DNA of 64,000 nt from Dactylellina haptotyla (lineage: Eukaryota > Ascomycota > Orbiliomycetes > Orbiliales > Orbiliaceae): contig CM062382.1 of the NCBI GenBank assembly GCA_031310005.1, forward strand, positions 992,001 to 1,056,000. Direction: 5' to 3'. The notes under the pieces were generated by a model. That model was not told where the DNA came from. It did no database searches and worked only from the letters and a program-made list of their open reading frames with translations. Made by a program: the position numbers and the translations under genes. This document shows positions 30,229 to 42,100 of this stretch, piece after piece (positions within the stretch are counted from its first letter, which is position 1; every line of letters starts with the position of its first letter).

Positions 30229-33024
30229 TTAAGCGGTGGATTTCGGAATTATGATTGTGTAGGTTCCTTGTTTCAAAGCAACTTTATGACCCTGTGCCTT
30301 CTGCCTCCAGCTTCCTCTGCGCTCTATGTCAACAGAGCTATTCTCGGCTGGAAATTTTACCGTCGCTATGGTGCTCGTAGGGACAGTGACTTGTAGACGG
30401 ATACTTCCATCTTCTGAGCGTTTAAATATCACATTTATATCTCCATATGGGCAACTCACACTACCCTTCACTTCGTTAAATTCAGACACATACGGAGGAC
30501 TGATATCAAACGTTTTATACGCATTTCCAGTAGGTTTAACACCAAGAACGTAAGCATAAAACCATTCGTAGATGGTACCGAGCATATCGTGACTCTTAGA
30601 ACGGCATTCATCCTGCCAGAACTCGAGGAGCGTTGTCTCTCCTCTTCTGAGGAATCGCATATATGATGGGTGTTCTTCCTGACGACACATCTGGAGGACG
30701 ATATCGGGACGATTTGCGTCATCCAGAGTGTTCCAGAGATATCGGAGACCGATCTCGCCGGAGCGGATGCGCCCGTCAGATGTATCGTCTAAGAAGGCTT
30801 TCATGACATCTGAGCGATGTTTTTCAGGCACGAGGCCGAACTGGATGGCGAGGGCTTGCGCGATTGCGGTTCGGTCTCGTTTCGGGTATTCATCCAGGGA
30901 TGTATAATACGCATACGGTCTTTCAGGGTCATCGGTTACAAGGAGATGTTTATTATAAACATTATAGATGCGCTCCGCCCACTCTTTGAAGCGCTGAGCA
31001 TCCGATTCGAGAGACTGAATGCGAGCGAATGTCTCTAGATTCCGCAGGCATTGGTAGTAGACGGCCGTCTCGATGTTCGCTTGGTGATTACCAAAGGCGA
31101 TATCGCGACCCCAGTCCCCAAGACCGTGTTCGATGAGACCGCCTTTCCTTTCCTTTGTTTGCATGTATTCCATATACCGTATCGCCGGTTGGTATATCTT
31201 TGGAATAACCTGCGTTGAACCGTAGTATCGCAGGAGGATCTCTGGTAGGAAACACAGGGCGCAGCCCCAAGTTATGGTATCATGCAGCGGTCCGCACATA
31301 TATCGGACCTCAGGAGCCATCGTGGGCACCAAGCCGTTCGATTCTTGGGTATCGAGGATATCCTGAAGGATTTTGGTGTATAGGGCTTCCACGTCGCGGA
31401 TATACTGAGTTGCAGGAGCGAGGAGATGCGTAACCTCTAGCCAGCCAAACTTCTCGATTTGAGGGCAATCGGTGTGGTAGCTGAAGAGGTTGCTAGCGTA
31501 ACTCCAATAACAGGCTTTGATCAAGGCGTTGCAATCCTCCTTGTCAGTCTGCATGTTTCCAAGTTTGCGCGAGCCGGTTGAGACATGTCGTCCTACGGCC
31601 GTATGGATGACGGGTAGGCCTTGACCGGGCTCTAAAGCGACCCCGTCTACTTGAATATAGCGAGCGCAAGTGAACGAGAAATCAGGACCCCATGCCTGGG
31701 GACCCTTGACGTCTCCGAGAGTAAACTTAGAGTAGACGCCAGTCTCGAACTCTTTAAACAGAGGATCCGGCATTAATATCCTGCCGTCTTCATACGTCGT
31801 TTCTCCATATCGTACCACGACCTCAGAGCCCGCATTTCCCTCGACTTCGATTTTTACCATTGTAGAGGCATTCTGGCCGAGGTCGAAGCAGACTGTTCCC
31901 GGCCTTGGGGAGTGTGTCTTGACTGGTTTAAATGTCTCGTGTAAAGTAACGGGTGGTTGACTTTGGTATCTTAGTCGACCCCTTGGGCCAGTTAACGGCT
32001 TCACAGGACTCCAGTCACTGTCGTCAAACCCAGGAGCATCCCAGCCCCATGGATAAGCCCTCCTATCATGGTTTTCAGAGGCATAGATATTGGCAAGCGT
32101 TGTTGCACTCTTCTTAACACGCCAGCTCGGATCTGATATTACGACATCGTGGGTCCCATCTTCGTAGAATAAGTGAAGTTCGACGAAGAAACAGAGTTCG
32201 TTCCCGTATCTGACATACGTATTGTCCTCGTACATTGGCCAAAAGAAGCGGTCGCCCTGGTCTCCAGCGTAGAAGCCGTTACCAACATGGGCCCCCAAGA
32301 CGTTTTCTCCTGCGACCAGCTTATCCGTTAAGTCATAGCCCACAAACTGGACAGTTTTGTGATAATTTGTCCAGCCGGGGTCGAGGACATGATTTGAAGC
32401 CGTTCTGCTATTGACGTGGAGATTGAAATGCCCGAGACCGGAGGCAAAGGCAATTGCTTTCGAAGGCCGTTTTGATAGATTAAAAGGTTTCCGGAGATAT
32501 ATAGGTTTGTCTCCACCGTCGCCTAACCATACTGCTCTCCATTTATTCTCTTGATCTTCGAACCATGTTCTGAAGATAAGGCTGGTGTGGGGCATGTATG
32601 TCTGATTCATGCTATAGGGAGGCAACAAGTGCGATCGCGGGTATGCAGTGAAGAACTCATTTATGCCGCTTTGTGATTGCGTGCCTTGTGAGTCCCAAAC
32701 AGTAACTCGCCAGTAATAGGCGCAAGTTGATTTAAAGCCACCGTCTGGTTTGCAGAGAATGTCTCTCTGGCTACTACTGCTCACTTTGCCTGAATCCCAA
32801 GCGATTGCTTCATTCGGAGCTGCAAGAGAGTTTCCAGTATTCTCTAATGCAGAAGATTTGGTTGCGACAACGATGCGATATGCTGCCTGGACGGCGGACT
32901 CATCGTCACTATGCAATGCCCAGAAGAAACTGACTTCATCCTGATCGATACCCAAGGTTTCATGATATCCATGGATACCACAGCGAGTAACGGCTATAGG
33001 AGGATGCGCAATGATAGAACCCAT
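30229..33024 (-). CDS. GH78 alpha-L-rhamnosidase, intracellular
   Basis: Single-exon 931-aa glycoside hydrolase that releases terminal alpha-L-rhamnose from flavonoid glycosides, saponins or pectin fragments. Domain order fits GH78: an N-terminal Ig-like domain (SFFWALHSDD.., YYWRVTVWDSQG), a jelly-roll domain around residues 180-330 (GLGHFNLHVNSR, ENVLGAHVGNGFYAG), a beta-domain (CFDLGQNASTMVKIEV), the (alpha/alpha)6 barrel, and a C-terminal beta domain. At about 515-526 the catalytic-loop motif is TDCPQIEKFGWLE, the REKLGW-type variant of the family's DCPQRDER loop, keeping the acid Glu. GLGDWG and EFWQDECRSKSHDMLG contribute to the active site. No signal peptide is visible, so it should act on imported glycosides. 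It is divergent from a sugar transporter and next to a Zn2Cys6 gene. Confidence 0.9.
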   Translation of the reverse strand: MGSIIAHPPIAVTRCGIHGYHETLGIDQDEVSFFWALHSDDESAVQAAYRIVVATKSSALENTGNSLAAPNEAIAWDSGKVSSSSQRDILCKPDGGFKSTCAYYWRVTVWDSQGTQSQSGINEFFTAYPRSHLLPPYSMNQTYMPHTSLIFRTWFEDQENKWRAVWLGDGGDKPIYLRKPFNLSKRPSKAIAFASGLGHFNLHVNSRTASNHVLDPGWTNYHKTVQFVGYDLTDKLVAGENVLGAHVGNGFYAGDQGDRFFWPMYEDNTYVRYGNELCFFVELHLFYEDGTHDVVISDPSWRVKKSATTLANIYASENHDRRAYPWGWDAPGFDDSDWSPVKPLTGPRGRLRYQSQPPVTLHETFKPVKTHSPRPGTVCFDLGQNASTMVKIEVEGNAGSEVVVRYGETTYEDGRILMPDPLFKEFETGVYSKFTLGDVKGPQAWGPDFSFTCARYIQVDGVALEPGQGLPVIHTAVGRHVSTGSRKLGNMQTDKEDCNALIKACYWSYASNLFSYHTDCPQIEKFGWLEVTHLLAPATQYIRDVEALYTKILQDILDTQESNGLVPTMAPEVRYMCGPLHDTITWGCALCFLPEILLRYYGSTQVIPKIYQPAIRYMEYMQTKERKGGLIEHGLGDWGRDIAFGNHQANIETAVYYQCLRNLETFARIQSLESDAQRFKEWAERIYNVYNKHLLVTDDPERPYAYYTSLDEYPKRDRTAIAQALAIQFGLVPEKHRSDVMKAFLDDTSDGRIRSGEIGLRYLWNTLDDANRPDIVLQMCRQEEHPSYMRFLRRGETTLLEFWQDECRSKSHDMLGTIYEWFYAYVLGVKPTGNAYKTFDISPPYVSEFNEVKGSVSCPYGDINVIFKRSEDGSIRLQVTVPTSTIATVKFPAENSSVDIERRGSWRQKAQGHKVALKQGTYTIIIPKSTA

Positions 33025-33865
33025 GATTTGATTGGAGAACGAAGAGGGAATATATGTACGTAAATATAGAGTTCAGAATAAAATTGCTGGCGTGACTTGG
33101 GATAGATCAAAGATGCATTTCAATTGTGTTGGGAGGATGCAATGCAATACAATGAAGAGGCATTTTACATTGGCGCGAGTAGCTCGGAACCGACCAGATT
33201 ATAACAGGAGAAAGATATAAGCACGGAAAATATTGGTCTCAGCATCAAAGCCGTGGTTAAAAGCCGCCCTCATCCGATAATTATCGTCACGGAGATCCCC
33301 CCTCCTGTCCCAGCTGCCACGCCGTTTCCCCAGGATTTTTTGGGTAGCGAGCGGGACGGTGCTGCGCTCTGCCGGCATTCAGCCAATTAAACGATGGCAA
33401 ACCCGATCCCTGAATGCACGGTTGTCTGTGGGGCCGGCTTTGGCGATAGCTAATTCGCTGAATCCCAGGACTCGCTTCCTCTGAACCGTGGCTCACCTCG
33501 TCTCGAAGGGAATTTGCCACAGGGATGTCGATATACCGAAGCAGCGGTAAGCTAAAGTCAATCAGAAATCCGGGGATATGGAGAGAGCAGGTGATGGGGC
33601 CCCAGCTTTGGGGTCATCACATCATGTCGCGAGACTCAAGGGTCGGAATCCTGTTAACTGCAGATACAGCTATCACAAGCTCCATTCTCCGCGCGCATGG
33701 CATCTTCCGGACCTCAGACATCACTCCAATTAGTCTATAAAAGGAGAGGGATCCTCACTGGTCCTTGCTTCTGATTTCGATATCCCCACCATCGTCAAGT
33801 TCATTCCTGATTCTCTGGGTATCTTGAACTCATCCTTTTGTTTCGCTCATCTCGTACTTCGAAGA
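33025..33865. promoter_or_regulatory. Bidirectional promoter of rhamnosidase and transporter
   Basis: 841 bp between divergent start codons. It contains a perfect 12-bp palindrome CGATAATTATCG at 33275-33286 made of two inverted GATA cores. It also has four sites fitting the CreA consensus SYGGRG: CCCCAG at 33328-33333 and 33600-33605 (minus-strand CTGGGG), GTGGGG at 33428-33433 and CCGGGG at 33570-33575. These suggest carbon-catabolite and nitrogen control of both genes; binding is inferred. Confidence 0.5.
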
Positions 33866-35530
33866 ATGGGTAAAGGCTACACCCTCTTCGCCACGGCCTT
33901 CTTGGCCATAGGCGGTTTCCTCTTTGGTTATGACAGCGGTATCATAACTTCCACCATCTCCCAGCCTTACTTCAAGGACTACTTCAATACCCCTAGTAGC
34001 ACTGTCACTGGTGGTATCGTATCTGCCTTTCAAGGTGGGGCTATTCTCGGGACAATCTGGAATATGCTTTTCGCCGATAAAATCGGTCGAAAGTATACAG
34101 TTCTCTGGGGCTCTGTCGTATCATGTATCGGGTGCGCGCTCCAAGCTGGGGCAGTCAATATGGCAATGCTTATAATTGGTCGCTTCATTGCTGGCGCTGC
34201 TGTTGGAATGTTGACATCTACGATCCCTATGTACGCGGCGGAACTGTCCCCAGCAGAACACCGTGGCTCATTATCTGGATTACTTCAATGGTTTCTCAGT
34301 TGGTAGGTTGCACATAAATTCGTACATTTATAAAGATTTGGGATCAGTAAAACTAATTTACGCCTTAGGGGATTCTTGGTGGCCCAATGGCTCGGATATG
34401 GTGCCTCATTCGTTAATAATCATTTCCAATGTAAGTCATATTTTGGATCGGACCTGTAATCATACCGCTTCTCTGACCTCGTTTATCCTAATAGGGCGAT
34501 TTCCTTTGGCTTTTCAATGCGTACCTGGTATCATCTTAATCGCTGGTATCTGGTTTCTCACTGAAAGTCCGAGATGGCTCATGGAAAAAGACCGATATGA
34601 CGAGGCGCGCGGCGTTCTTCAAAAGCTTCGTTCTAACGGCGCCAATGACGAGCAAATCGATCTCGAGTTCCGTGAGATTCGCGACGTTATTGCCGCGGAG
34701 AGAGCTGCTGGCAATACATCTTGGAAGAAGATTCTGACCAAACCTTCTTGGCGTAAGAGACTTATTTTGGGATGCGGTGTTCAAGCATTCGGTCCGCTTT
34801 CCGGAATCAACGTAATCAACTACTGTGGGTTAAAACATTCCCTAAGCCCTTACTAACAACTAAAGCATGAGCTAATTCAACCCTAGATGGACCTCAAATC
34901 TACAAGATCCTCGATATCCAGAACCAGACCGCGCTGATGATTATCGGCATCAGTGGTGCATTGTCTATTGTTTACTGCACTATTGGTCTTTTGCTCCTCG
35001 ACCGATTCGGCCGCATCAAGCCGCTTATCATCTCCGCTGCTGGTCTCGCTGCCGCACTCGTCGTCAATGCCGCACAGGCTCAGCATCTCGATCCTACAAA
35101 TCGCGCCCAAGCTCGCTCCATGGTCGCTATGAACTTCGTCTTCTCGCTCTTCTACACACCCCTAGGTATTATTTCATGGGTATATCCAGCTGAGATCTTC
35201 CCCGTCGAAGTTCGCGCTTTGGGTAACGCCATTACCACATTCACCAACTGGGCTATTAATTTGATCTTTGCGCAGTTCTCGCCAACAGCTTTGGATAATA
35301 TTGGGTTCAGATACTTTTACGTTTTCTTCGTTTTCAACATTATCGCTGTTATCTCGTATGCCCTATTCTACCCTGAGACGAAAGGAAAGACACTGGAGCA
35401 GATGGATGAGCTCTTCGGCGACCAATTGGTTCCACATGCTATGCAAGACTCCGAGGGTGCGAGAATCGCCGTCGAGAAGGATCCTGCCATTGTGCAGCAT
35501 ATTGAGAATCGACGAGGTTCTACTGCGTAG
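33866..35530 (+). CDS. MFS sugar transporter (sugar porter family)
   Basis: Four exons (33866-34302, 34369-34430, 34495-34824, 34887-35530) give 490 aa with 12 predicted membrane helices. Sugar-porter signatures are present: GGFLFGYDSGIITSTI in TM1, ADKIGRKYT in the loop 2-3, IPMYAAELSPAEHRG after TM4, TESPRWLMEKDR after TM6, GINVINYYGP in TM7, LLDRFGRI in loop 8-9 and the C-terminal PETKGKTLEQMDELF. Members import hexoses, pentoses, disaccharides or rhamnose by proton symport at the plasma membrane. The divergent arrangement with an intracellular alpha-L-rhamnosidase suggests transport of rhamnose or a rhamnosylated glycoside. Substrate cannot be read from sequence. The third donor is a GTGGGT site and the joins all keep phase. 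Confidence 0.92.
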
Positions 35531-36221
35531 AACAGGGGATGAGATAAGGTGCATAGGAGGGACGTTGTAGGATCGGATTTAATGCTAAATCTCATTGATT
35601 TAAACAAATCTTGTTCTTATCTAGCTTGCTAATTCCGAGCTGAAAATTTTGTCATAATCTTAGTAATAAGTCTTAACAACCATGGTAACCAAGTCTAATT
35701 GTCTATTTAATGTCGAAAGGATCCTTAAGGAGCGATGCACGTGTAGTTCTAATATAAAATGGACATTGGCACCAACGGCTAAGGCTGTAGCGAAAAATAT
35801 AATCCCTTTTCGTTCATAATTTCTAGCCTCGGTATGCCGATTGCCCTGAATTTGAGATGATAGCAGGAACACGATGCGCATCCATACAGGAAGGCGAGGA
35901 GAGAAACGTAATTCCTCGTATCGTTTCCTATAATATGATCTTATCTACCTACATGGGTTCCAACACAGGTAATCTTGGCAATCCTCGGTGACACCATGCA
36001 CCTCACCTTCTAAAAGGAATCGCAGTGACCATAAGTCATCCCGGCCCCGGGACCCCGGAAGTACCTTCCATTCCAACACATTTAACACGCCATCAAAAGA
36101 TAAAAAACGCCGCCGCAATCGATGAATCCCAACACCACCTTTTACAAGCCATAGATATATAAAAACACGAGAATTCCAAAAAACCCTGGTTCCTGATAAG
36201 GCTCCCTTTAGTCAACTAATT
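35531..36221. other. Intergenic 3' of the transporter
   Basis: No coding exon is recognised. CCTGATAAGG occurs at about 36192-36201 and again at about 36245 inside the next gene. Confidence 0.45.
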
Positions 36222-36670
36222 TTAGATCTCATCTGAACCTTTCCCTGATAAGGTGAACGATACACTTAGTAATTCAACCAACTCTTTTTCCTCCCTTGGT
36301 GCTCCTGTGTTGGATTTTTGATACGCCATTAAGGGAGTCCAATGATCCTGATCGAGCCCTTGGTCAAGCCATTGGGTCAGAATATCAGAAGGACCATGTA
36401 AACCCTTTCGCTGCGAGTTTCGCCCTTTCGTTTCCGTAGTAGCTTTGTCTTCGAGAGTTATTGGCGATTTGTTTCGGACTTCGCTGGTGTTAGATACTGC
36501 GTCTCGAGCACTATTTGGCGCGGATGTTGGTTCTTGTCAATCGAAATAAAATATCAGTCGCTTATCTTAATATTGACAATAGACGTTTGAATAAATGGGT
36601 ACAAACCGGCAGAGCTTCCTGCTCTTGAAGCGTCTACTTCTAAGGTGGAGGCAGGAGATTCCATCCTCAT
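36222..36670 (-). CDS. Small spliced hypothetical protein
   Basis: Two exons (36670-36607 and 36532-36222) join in phase across a 74-nt intron (donor GTTTGT, acceptor CAAG) to 124 aa: MRMESPASTLEVDASRAGSS.. and ending LSVSFTLSGKGSDEI. It is polar, Ser/Thr/Glu-rich and apparently disordered, apart from a central DILTQWLDQGLDQDHW segment. I do not recognise a family. Support is the open 100-codon second exon plus a phase-compatible first exon with ATG. The donor is unusual and the gene could be longer at its 5' end. It may be lineage-specific. Confidence 0.4.
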
Positions 36671-38803
36671 ATAAAAGAAAAGTCTCCGGAATTCTGTTGC
36701 TGTAAGGTTTATCAGGTAATATGATCTGCGGATCTAAAAAGAGAGAATCTTAACCATGCAGGATAAACAAGGGATGGGAAGAGAAAAAGTGGAGAGAAAA
36801 TCGATGAGTATTTATGTTCGGTCTAGCTATTTGTTTCTTCTAAATTCCGCCAGTACCGTGTATTGCATTAAATATAAATAATCTTTCTCTCACCTACAAA
36901 GTCAAAAGGGATAGCCCAGAAAAGAAAGAAAAAGACCTGTTATCATTGAGTGGATAAATACAACCAAACTTCCATCAGAGGCAGGCCTTCCTTGTATGTT
37001 AGTGGTGGGTATAATGTGTTACCTGCCGCAGAGTAGGATAGGATATTATGGCAAAAGAATCGACGACGACTTTTACTTGGCGCGGAGGGTGTTTTTTAGA
37101 CACGGCCCTCTCAAACCCGCCGCCCCAGTGGGTACTAGAAGACCCAAGAGGGAGGGATGTACGAACGATGCGAGAGATGTCTCTGCACCCGGGGTGTGGT
37201 GGTGGTGGTCAGGAGGTATAATGCTGAAATCCACCCGCTAATACCCTCCGGGCCGCATATTTAATGCGTTCCGCCAGAGGATTTCGTGGCCCTGTGGATT
37301 GACATGATATCGAAGGCGGTGTCTAGAAATTCATTGATAGCTCATGAAGTGGGGCCATACCCCATGCATCCTTCGACCGACTGCACGGCGTACAGCCATG
37401 CCTAACTTTCTTGAATATTGGAGGCAGGCGGGAGCCCTTCCCCGCGGAGTCGCCGAAGTAGTCTACTTGTCGATCCGGGATGGTATTATAGCAACTTCTC
37501 AACATTTCATCAGAGTCAATTAGTCCGGCAAGGGGAACCTGACTCAAGGCTGAAAGTATGCACCCCGAGATTATTATCTTATGCGCTGGAAAAATTTCTA
37601 GCGACCATGATTGGCTCAACATTGCCCTTGGCCGGACCCTTGTTACTCTCTCAGCCTCGAACATGTCGGCACGGGATGGCCTTGGCATGCACGGTGCATG
37701 GGAAGCTACCACATCAGTCAACCAATCCTCCCCAATCCTACACTTAAATGGTCAAGTATCGGACACGGGATACTAACTTAGACTCAGGGGTGGAACCGTG
37801 CATGCACGAATACAAATTCCGTTGCCCAAGGCTTCAAATTTATCCTCAGGTAAAAGATATGTCTCAAATATCGCGGGAAAAAAGGCTCGATAATAACCTC
37901 CCAAAAAGCCGGGAGCAATCTGAGAATCATAGACCAATAGCATTATAGGACTACTTGCCCTCCGGACATTAGTGGATAACATTTGTCCACACGGGAACCA
38001 GCCCCAGCAATATGGAATCGTCATCGATGCATCCACATGTTAGCAGACGTCCGGTCTTGGTTCTCACAAACCAATTAGTTCGTTCTTGTGGAGCTACCGA
38101 GACCTCGCGGGACCGGCCCAAAGACTCCGGGGTTTCGCCATGCATACAAAATACATACGAATCCTTTACGGAAAGTCCCATATCTCTACCGCTTTGAGGG
38201 TCAGTTCAGATTGGAAGTAAAAGGGTGACATGCGCATGCATGCTAGCCATTGGCTGATGCAGCTGCAAGTTCACCAAGTAGCGAATGATAATCTTGAAGT
38301 TGGAAAAACGGGTGATCTAGCATTTCCAGGTTCAAGATTCGCAAACAAGGAAAAAGGGCCATCTAAACTGCAGATGGTTGTTTAAGGCGCTTCTGAGATA
38401 TATCCTACCTTTGTGTTGGTCTTGGAACGAGACCAGATATATCTTAAGAGCTCTAGGCTCAAGGGCGTGCTCGGGTCTTCCCCCGGCTCCTCGGCCAGTG
38501 TCATATCGTTCTAGGAAGGTCGGCTTAAGCCGCAAGTCCTAGACGGGTGACACAAGCCTCTAACATACCCACCAACCAATTTGGTATGAAAATATCGGTA
38601 TAAATATCTTGTACTTTATTTTGGTCTGAGAGTACAATGATCTAAATCGGGTGATTATTTTGTTCTCGAACAAGATAAGATAAAGGTAAGAAGAATTATA
38701 CGAGACCCCGAAACGCCACAATAATGCATTAATATAAACAAAAAGAATTAATCTAGAATGACATCATATCGCATAAGTAGTTTCCATCATTCCTCTTCGT
38801 AGA
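36671..38803. other. Gene-poor interval
   Basis: More than 2 kb without a convincing gene, the least explained part of the window. Short frames (36996-37241, 37323-38535) lie in several phases without domains. No inverted terminal repeats, transposase motifs or strong C-to-T (RIP-like) TA enrichment were evident by eye. Confidence 0.4.
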
Positions 38804-39181
38804 CTATTCAGACGACGAGTCCTCAGTCTTGAAAATCGGATTAACTGCTCTTTCTGTCGCCACTCGCTTGTTAATACGGGCAACAGCTGTTTCATCACTA
38901 GCCTTCCTGCGTTTCTTCGTGAGCGAATCATCCCCAGTATCTACTTTAATTTTTCTCTTCTTCCCGGCAACATCAGCACCAGCCTGTTGCTCTTTCAAAA
39001 TATCAGTGCCTTTAACAAGACGGCGCCGCTTAGCCGGCCATTCCCCTTCCGACTCTTCTTCGCGTTTGATAGTGATTGCATCAAGAGTACCCCGTCTCTT
39101 GACAGCCTGACTGTCTTTCTTCATCATTTTCTTATTCTCAGCCTTCTCCGCTGCCGCATTCTTAACCTCCTCCCTCCCTTT
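38804..39181 (-). other. In-frame open extension downstream of the RAD26 stop
   Basis: Directly after the RAD26 TAG (39182-39184) the same frame stays open for 125 codons. It encodes a Lys/Arg/Glu-rich segment with nuclear-localisation-like clusters (KRRRL, KKRKIK, TKKRRK). Amino-acid composition resembles a disordered nuclear tail rather than random 3' UTR. An internal ATG at 39127 could start a separate 107-aa product. See the findings. Confidence 0.45.
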
Positions 39182-42100
39182 CTAAGGAAGTCTCGTAGGT
39201 CGCAAACGCCAATATCCTTCACCAGACACAAACTCCGCCTGTTCCTTCAATGTAACCTTAAAGTACTCGCTCAACTTGGGCGTCAAGATTGGGTTGAAGG
39301 TATCCGTAATCATCTGCGTAGTAACTTTCTTCTTCTGCTCCCCAAACCACCTCCGAATAGCAGGTACAATCTCCTTTTTCGTCAACTGCCGCCCATTCGC
39401 AAGAGGAACCTTACCCTTCTTTTTCGCTGCGGTGGTTGTCGCTCGCCCCGTCCAAACGACTTGACCGGGGACGGAGTATTTTCTCACGGATTCGAAAGAT
39501 TGTTTGAGTGCTGCACGGGCAGCTGTAGCAACGCGGTTGGCCTCTCGCTCAATGATGTCAGAGCTGGATTTCGAGCCCGCGAGGATATCGTCGTGTTGAA
39601 CAATGGAGTGGACACCGGCTTTGGCGAGGATATCTTCGAGGACTCGATCTCCATGCGCTTCCTCCTTTTGAGGTTCTTTGCCTTTTTCTTTGTCCTTCAT
39701 CGGAGTTAGATTGCTGGGTTTCCCACCAGTTTCAGGAGTATCATCATCATCCAGACCGCCACCGGGTACATTATTACCTCCCCCAATACTATCCAGGTAT
39801 AATTAGCAATGCTCTAAAAGACGACGATATCTTGCGTAAAACTTACAAGTTCTCCAATCGATCAACGCCAGCGATCGATTCCACAACCTTCGACTGTTCG
39901 TCCTCTGTGATCTGCTTCTTCCGGTTCATTGCATTCAGAGTCTTCTCAACACCAGCAAATAAGCTCCCCGTCTCAGTTCCATGATCAAGAGACCCTAATG
40001 TGAACAAATCCTGCATGTCGTCCATTCTAAAGACGCGAGCTTGTTCGGGATTCTCAAGGACCTTCTTTGTCAAGAACTGCTTGTATAGCTGTCGCTGGTA
40101 AATCTTTTCTTCAATCGTACCACGGCATAGAAGCCTATAAATTCGGACTTCATGCTTTTGTCCTAACCGCCAGGATCGCTCTCGAGCCTGCATATCGTTA
40201 GAGGGGTTCCAATCCGGGTCGAAAATGATGATTCTTGTTGCCCCAGTCAGATTTAGCCCGTATCCGCCAACCTTGGTCGTGAGTAGGAAAACCTGGAGAT
40301 CCGGGTCGTTATTGAATTGGTCCACCATCGCCTGTCGTGATTTAATATCTGTAGCCCCGTCGAGCCGAAGATAGGAGTAACCCATTGCTTTCACGAATTT
40401 CTCAAGGATGTCCAGCATTTGGGTCCCCTGAGAGAATATCAGACTTTTGAGTTTGTCTTTTTCCCATGTTTTGAGCAAACCCTTGACAATTTGCATCTTG
40501 CCTGACTTGACCGCATTCCCATAATTATAGTTTGGGTCGTTTGTCAATTTATGCCTATTGAGAAGGTCAGGATGGTTACAAATTTTTCGCAAAACATCAA
40601 TGCCAGCGAGGACATCACGCCTTCCAGCAAATATCGCTGCCGCTTCCGATGAGTGGATGTACAGTTCATACGCGTCCTTCTGCTGCTTAACCAGATTGCA
40701 GAATAAGACTTGATCCTGCTTTGGCGGTAAGACCGCAACATCCTTTTTGAAACGTCGGAGAAGGTACGGACTGATCATTTCATGAAGAACAACCGCACAC
40801 TTCGAGGCTGCGTGTTTCTGTAAATTTGAGGTGCCCTGATAACTCCCAAGCTTGATCGGTGTCGCTATGTGCTCGTTGAAGACGGAGTATATTCCGAGCT
40901 TCCCCGGATAGACGAAATCGAAAAGACTCCACAGCTCCCTTAGGGTATTTTGAATTGGTGTACCAGAAAGAATGAACCTTGTTGAACTTCGAAGTTGCTT
41001 TGCTGCTATAGTAACTTTTGCATCCGGGTTCCTGATGCGATGTCCTTCATCGAGGACGACACATTCCCAGTCCATGTCTAAGAGCAAGTCCTGGTACGTA
41101 ACAAGACCAGTATATGTCGAAATAAGGACGTGGCCCTTTGCTTTGACCTTATCGACGATCTTCTTCGCAGCCTTTTGTGACTTGCTAGGCGCTCTCTTTT
41201 CTAGCGTCTCCAATATATCCTCCGAATCGTACATGTTTTCTTCTGCGTGCTTGTCTGCAGCGATAGAAAGCATACCGCTGCCAGAAGAGTGTAAGATCGA
41301 GACCCGCAGAGGAGGCCACCATTTGTGAAACTCGCTGCACCATTGTCGCAATACGGTGGCAGGAGCAACCACGAGCACAGGTTTTGTGAGGAGCTGGCTG
41401 TAGTGAAGACCTGCAATAAACGCAATGGTCTGAATGGTCTTCCCGAGACCCATTTCATCGCCAAGAATTCCTCCAGTATGCTGTTTGGCGTGGAGGTTCC
41501 ACAGCCAGTTGACCGCCGTTTTTTGATAGTCGAAAAGGGATTGCGCAATGTCGCCTGGCAACTTAAGCCCTTCGTCAACGAAATAGTCGGCCGCCGAAGG
41601 AGATGGCTTAAACCATTCCGGGATATCTTCGTCATCCTCCTCGGCCTTAATCCCACTGTTCTCGCCCTCAGCGGCCACGGTTTCTCTGGCGGCAGATCTC
41701 TTAGCACACCAGCCCTTCAAACGCTTTTGATACACACTCTCGTAACCATCGTCGAATTCTCGCAGGTCTTCTTCGGCTTCCTCCTCTTCTTCGGAACCAT
41801 CAGCACGCCTTCGCCGCTTAGCGGCCGGTTTGCTTTTACCCTTCTTCGTGGAGACGATTTTCTCCTCGACCTCCCCACTGTAATCCTCCTCGTCGTCTTC
41901 GATCTCCCCTTCCTCCTTGTAGTCGTCGTCTTCTTCGTCGTTGGAATCTTCATCTTGCGCAGCAGTTCTCTTAGCTACGCGCCGAGGTCGCACAGCCCTT
42001 GTATCTTCAGCCTCGTAGTCGTCCTCAAAGCCTGCAACCTTGGCATCGGTTGCAGGAGGGGCAGGCTTCCGAGATGGAGACGCAGTACTCCTCTGGCCTG

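Noticed and set aside
38320-38350. GGTTCAAGATTC resembling a tRNA B box
   Set aside because: The surrounding sequence does not fold into a cloverleaf and lacks an A box at the right distance.
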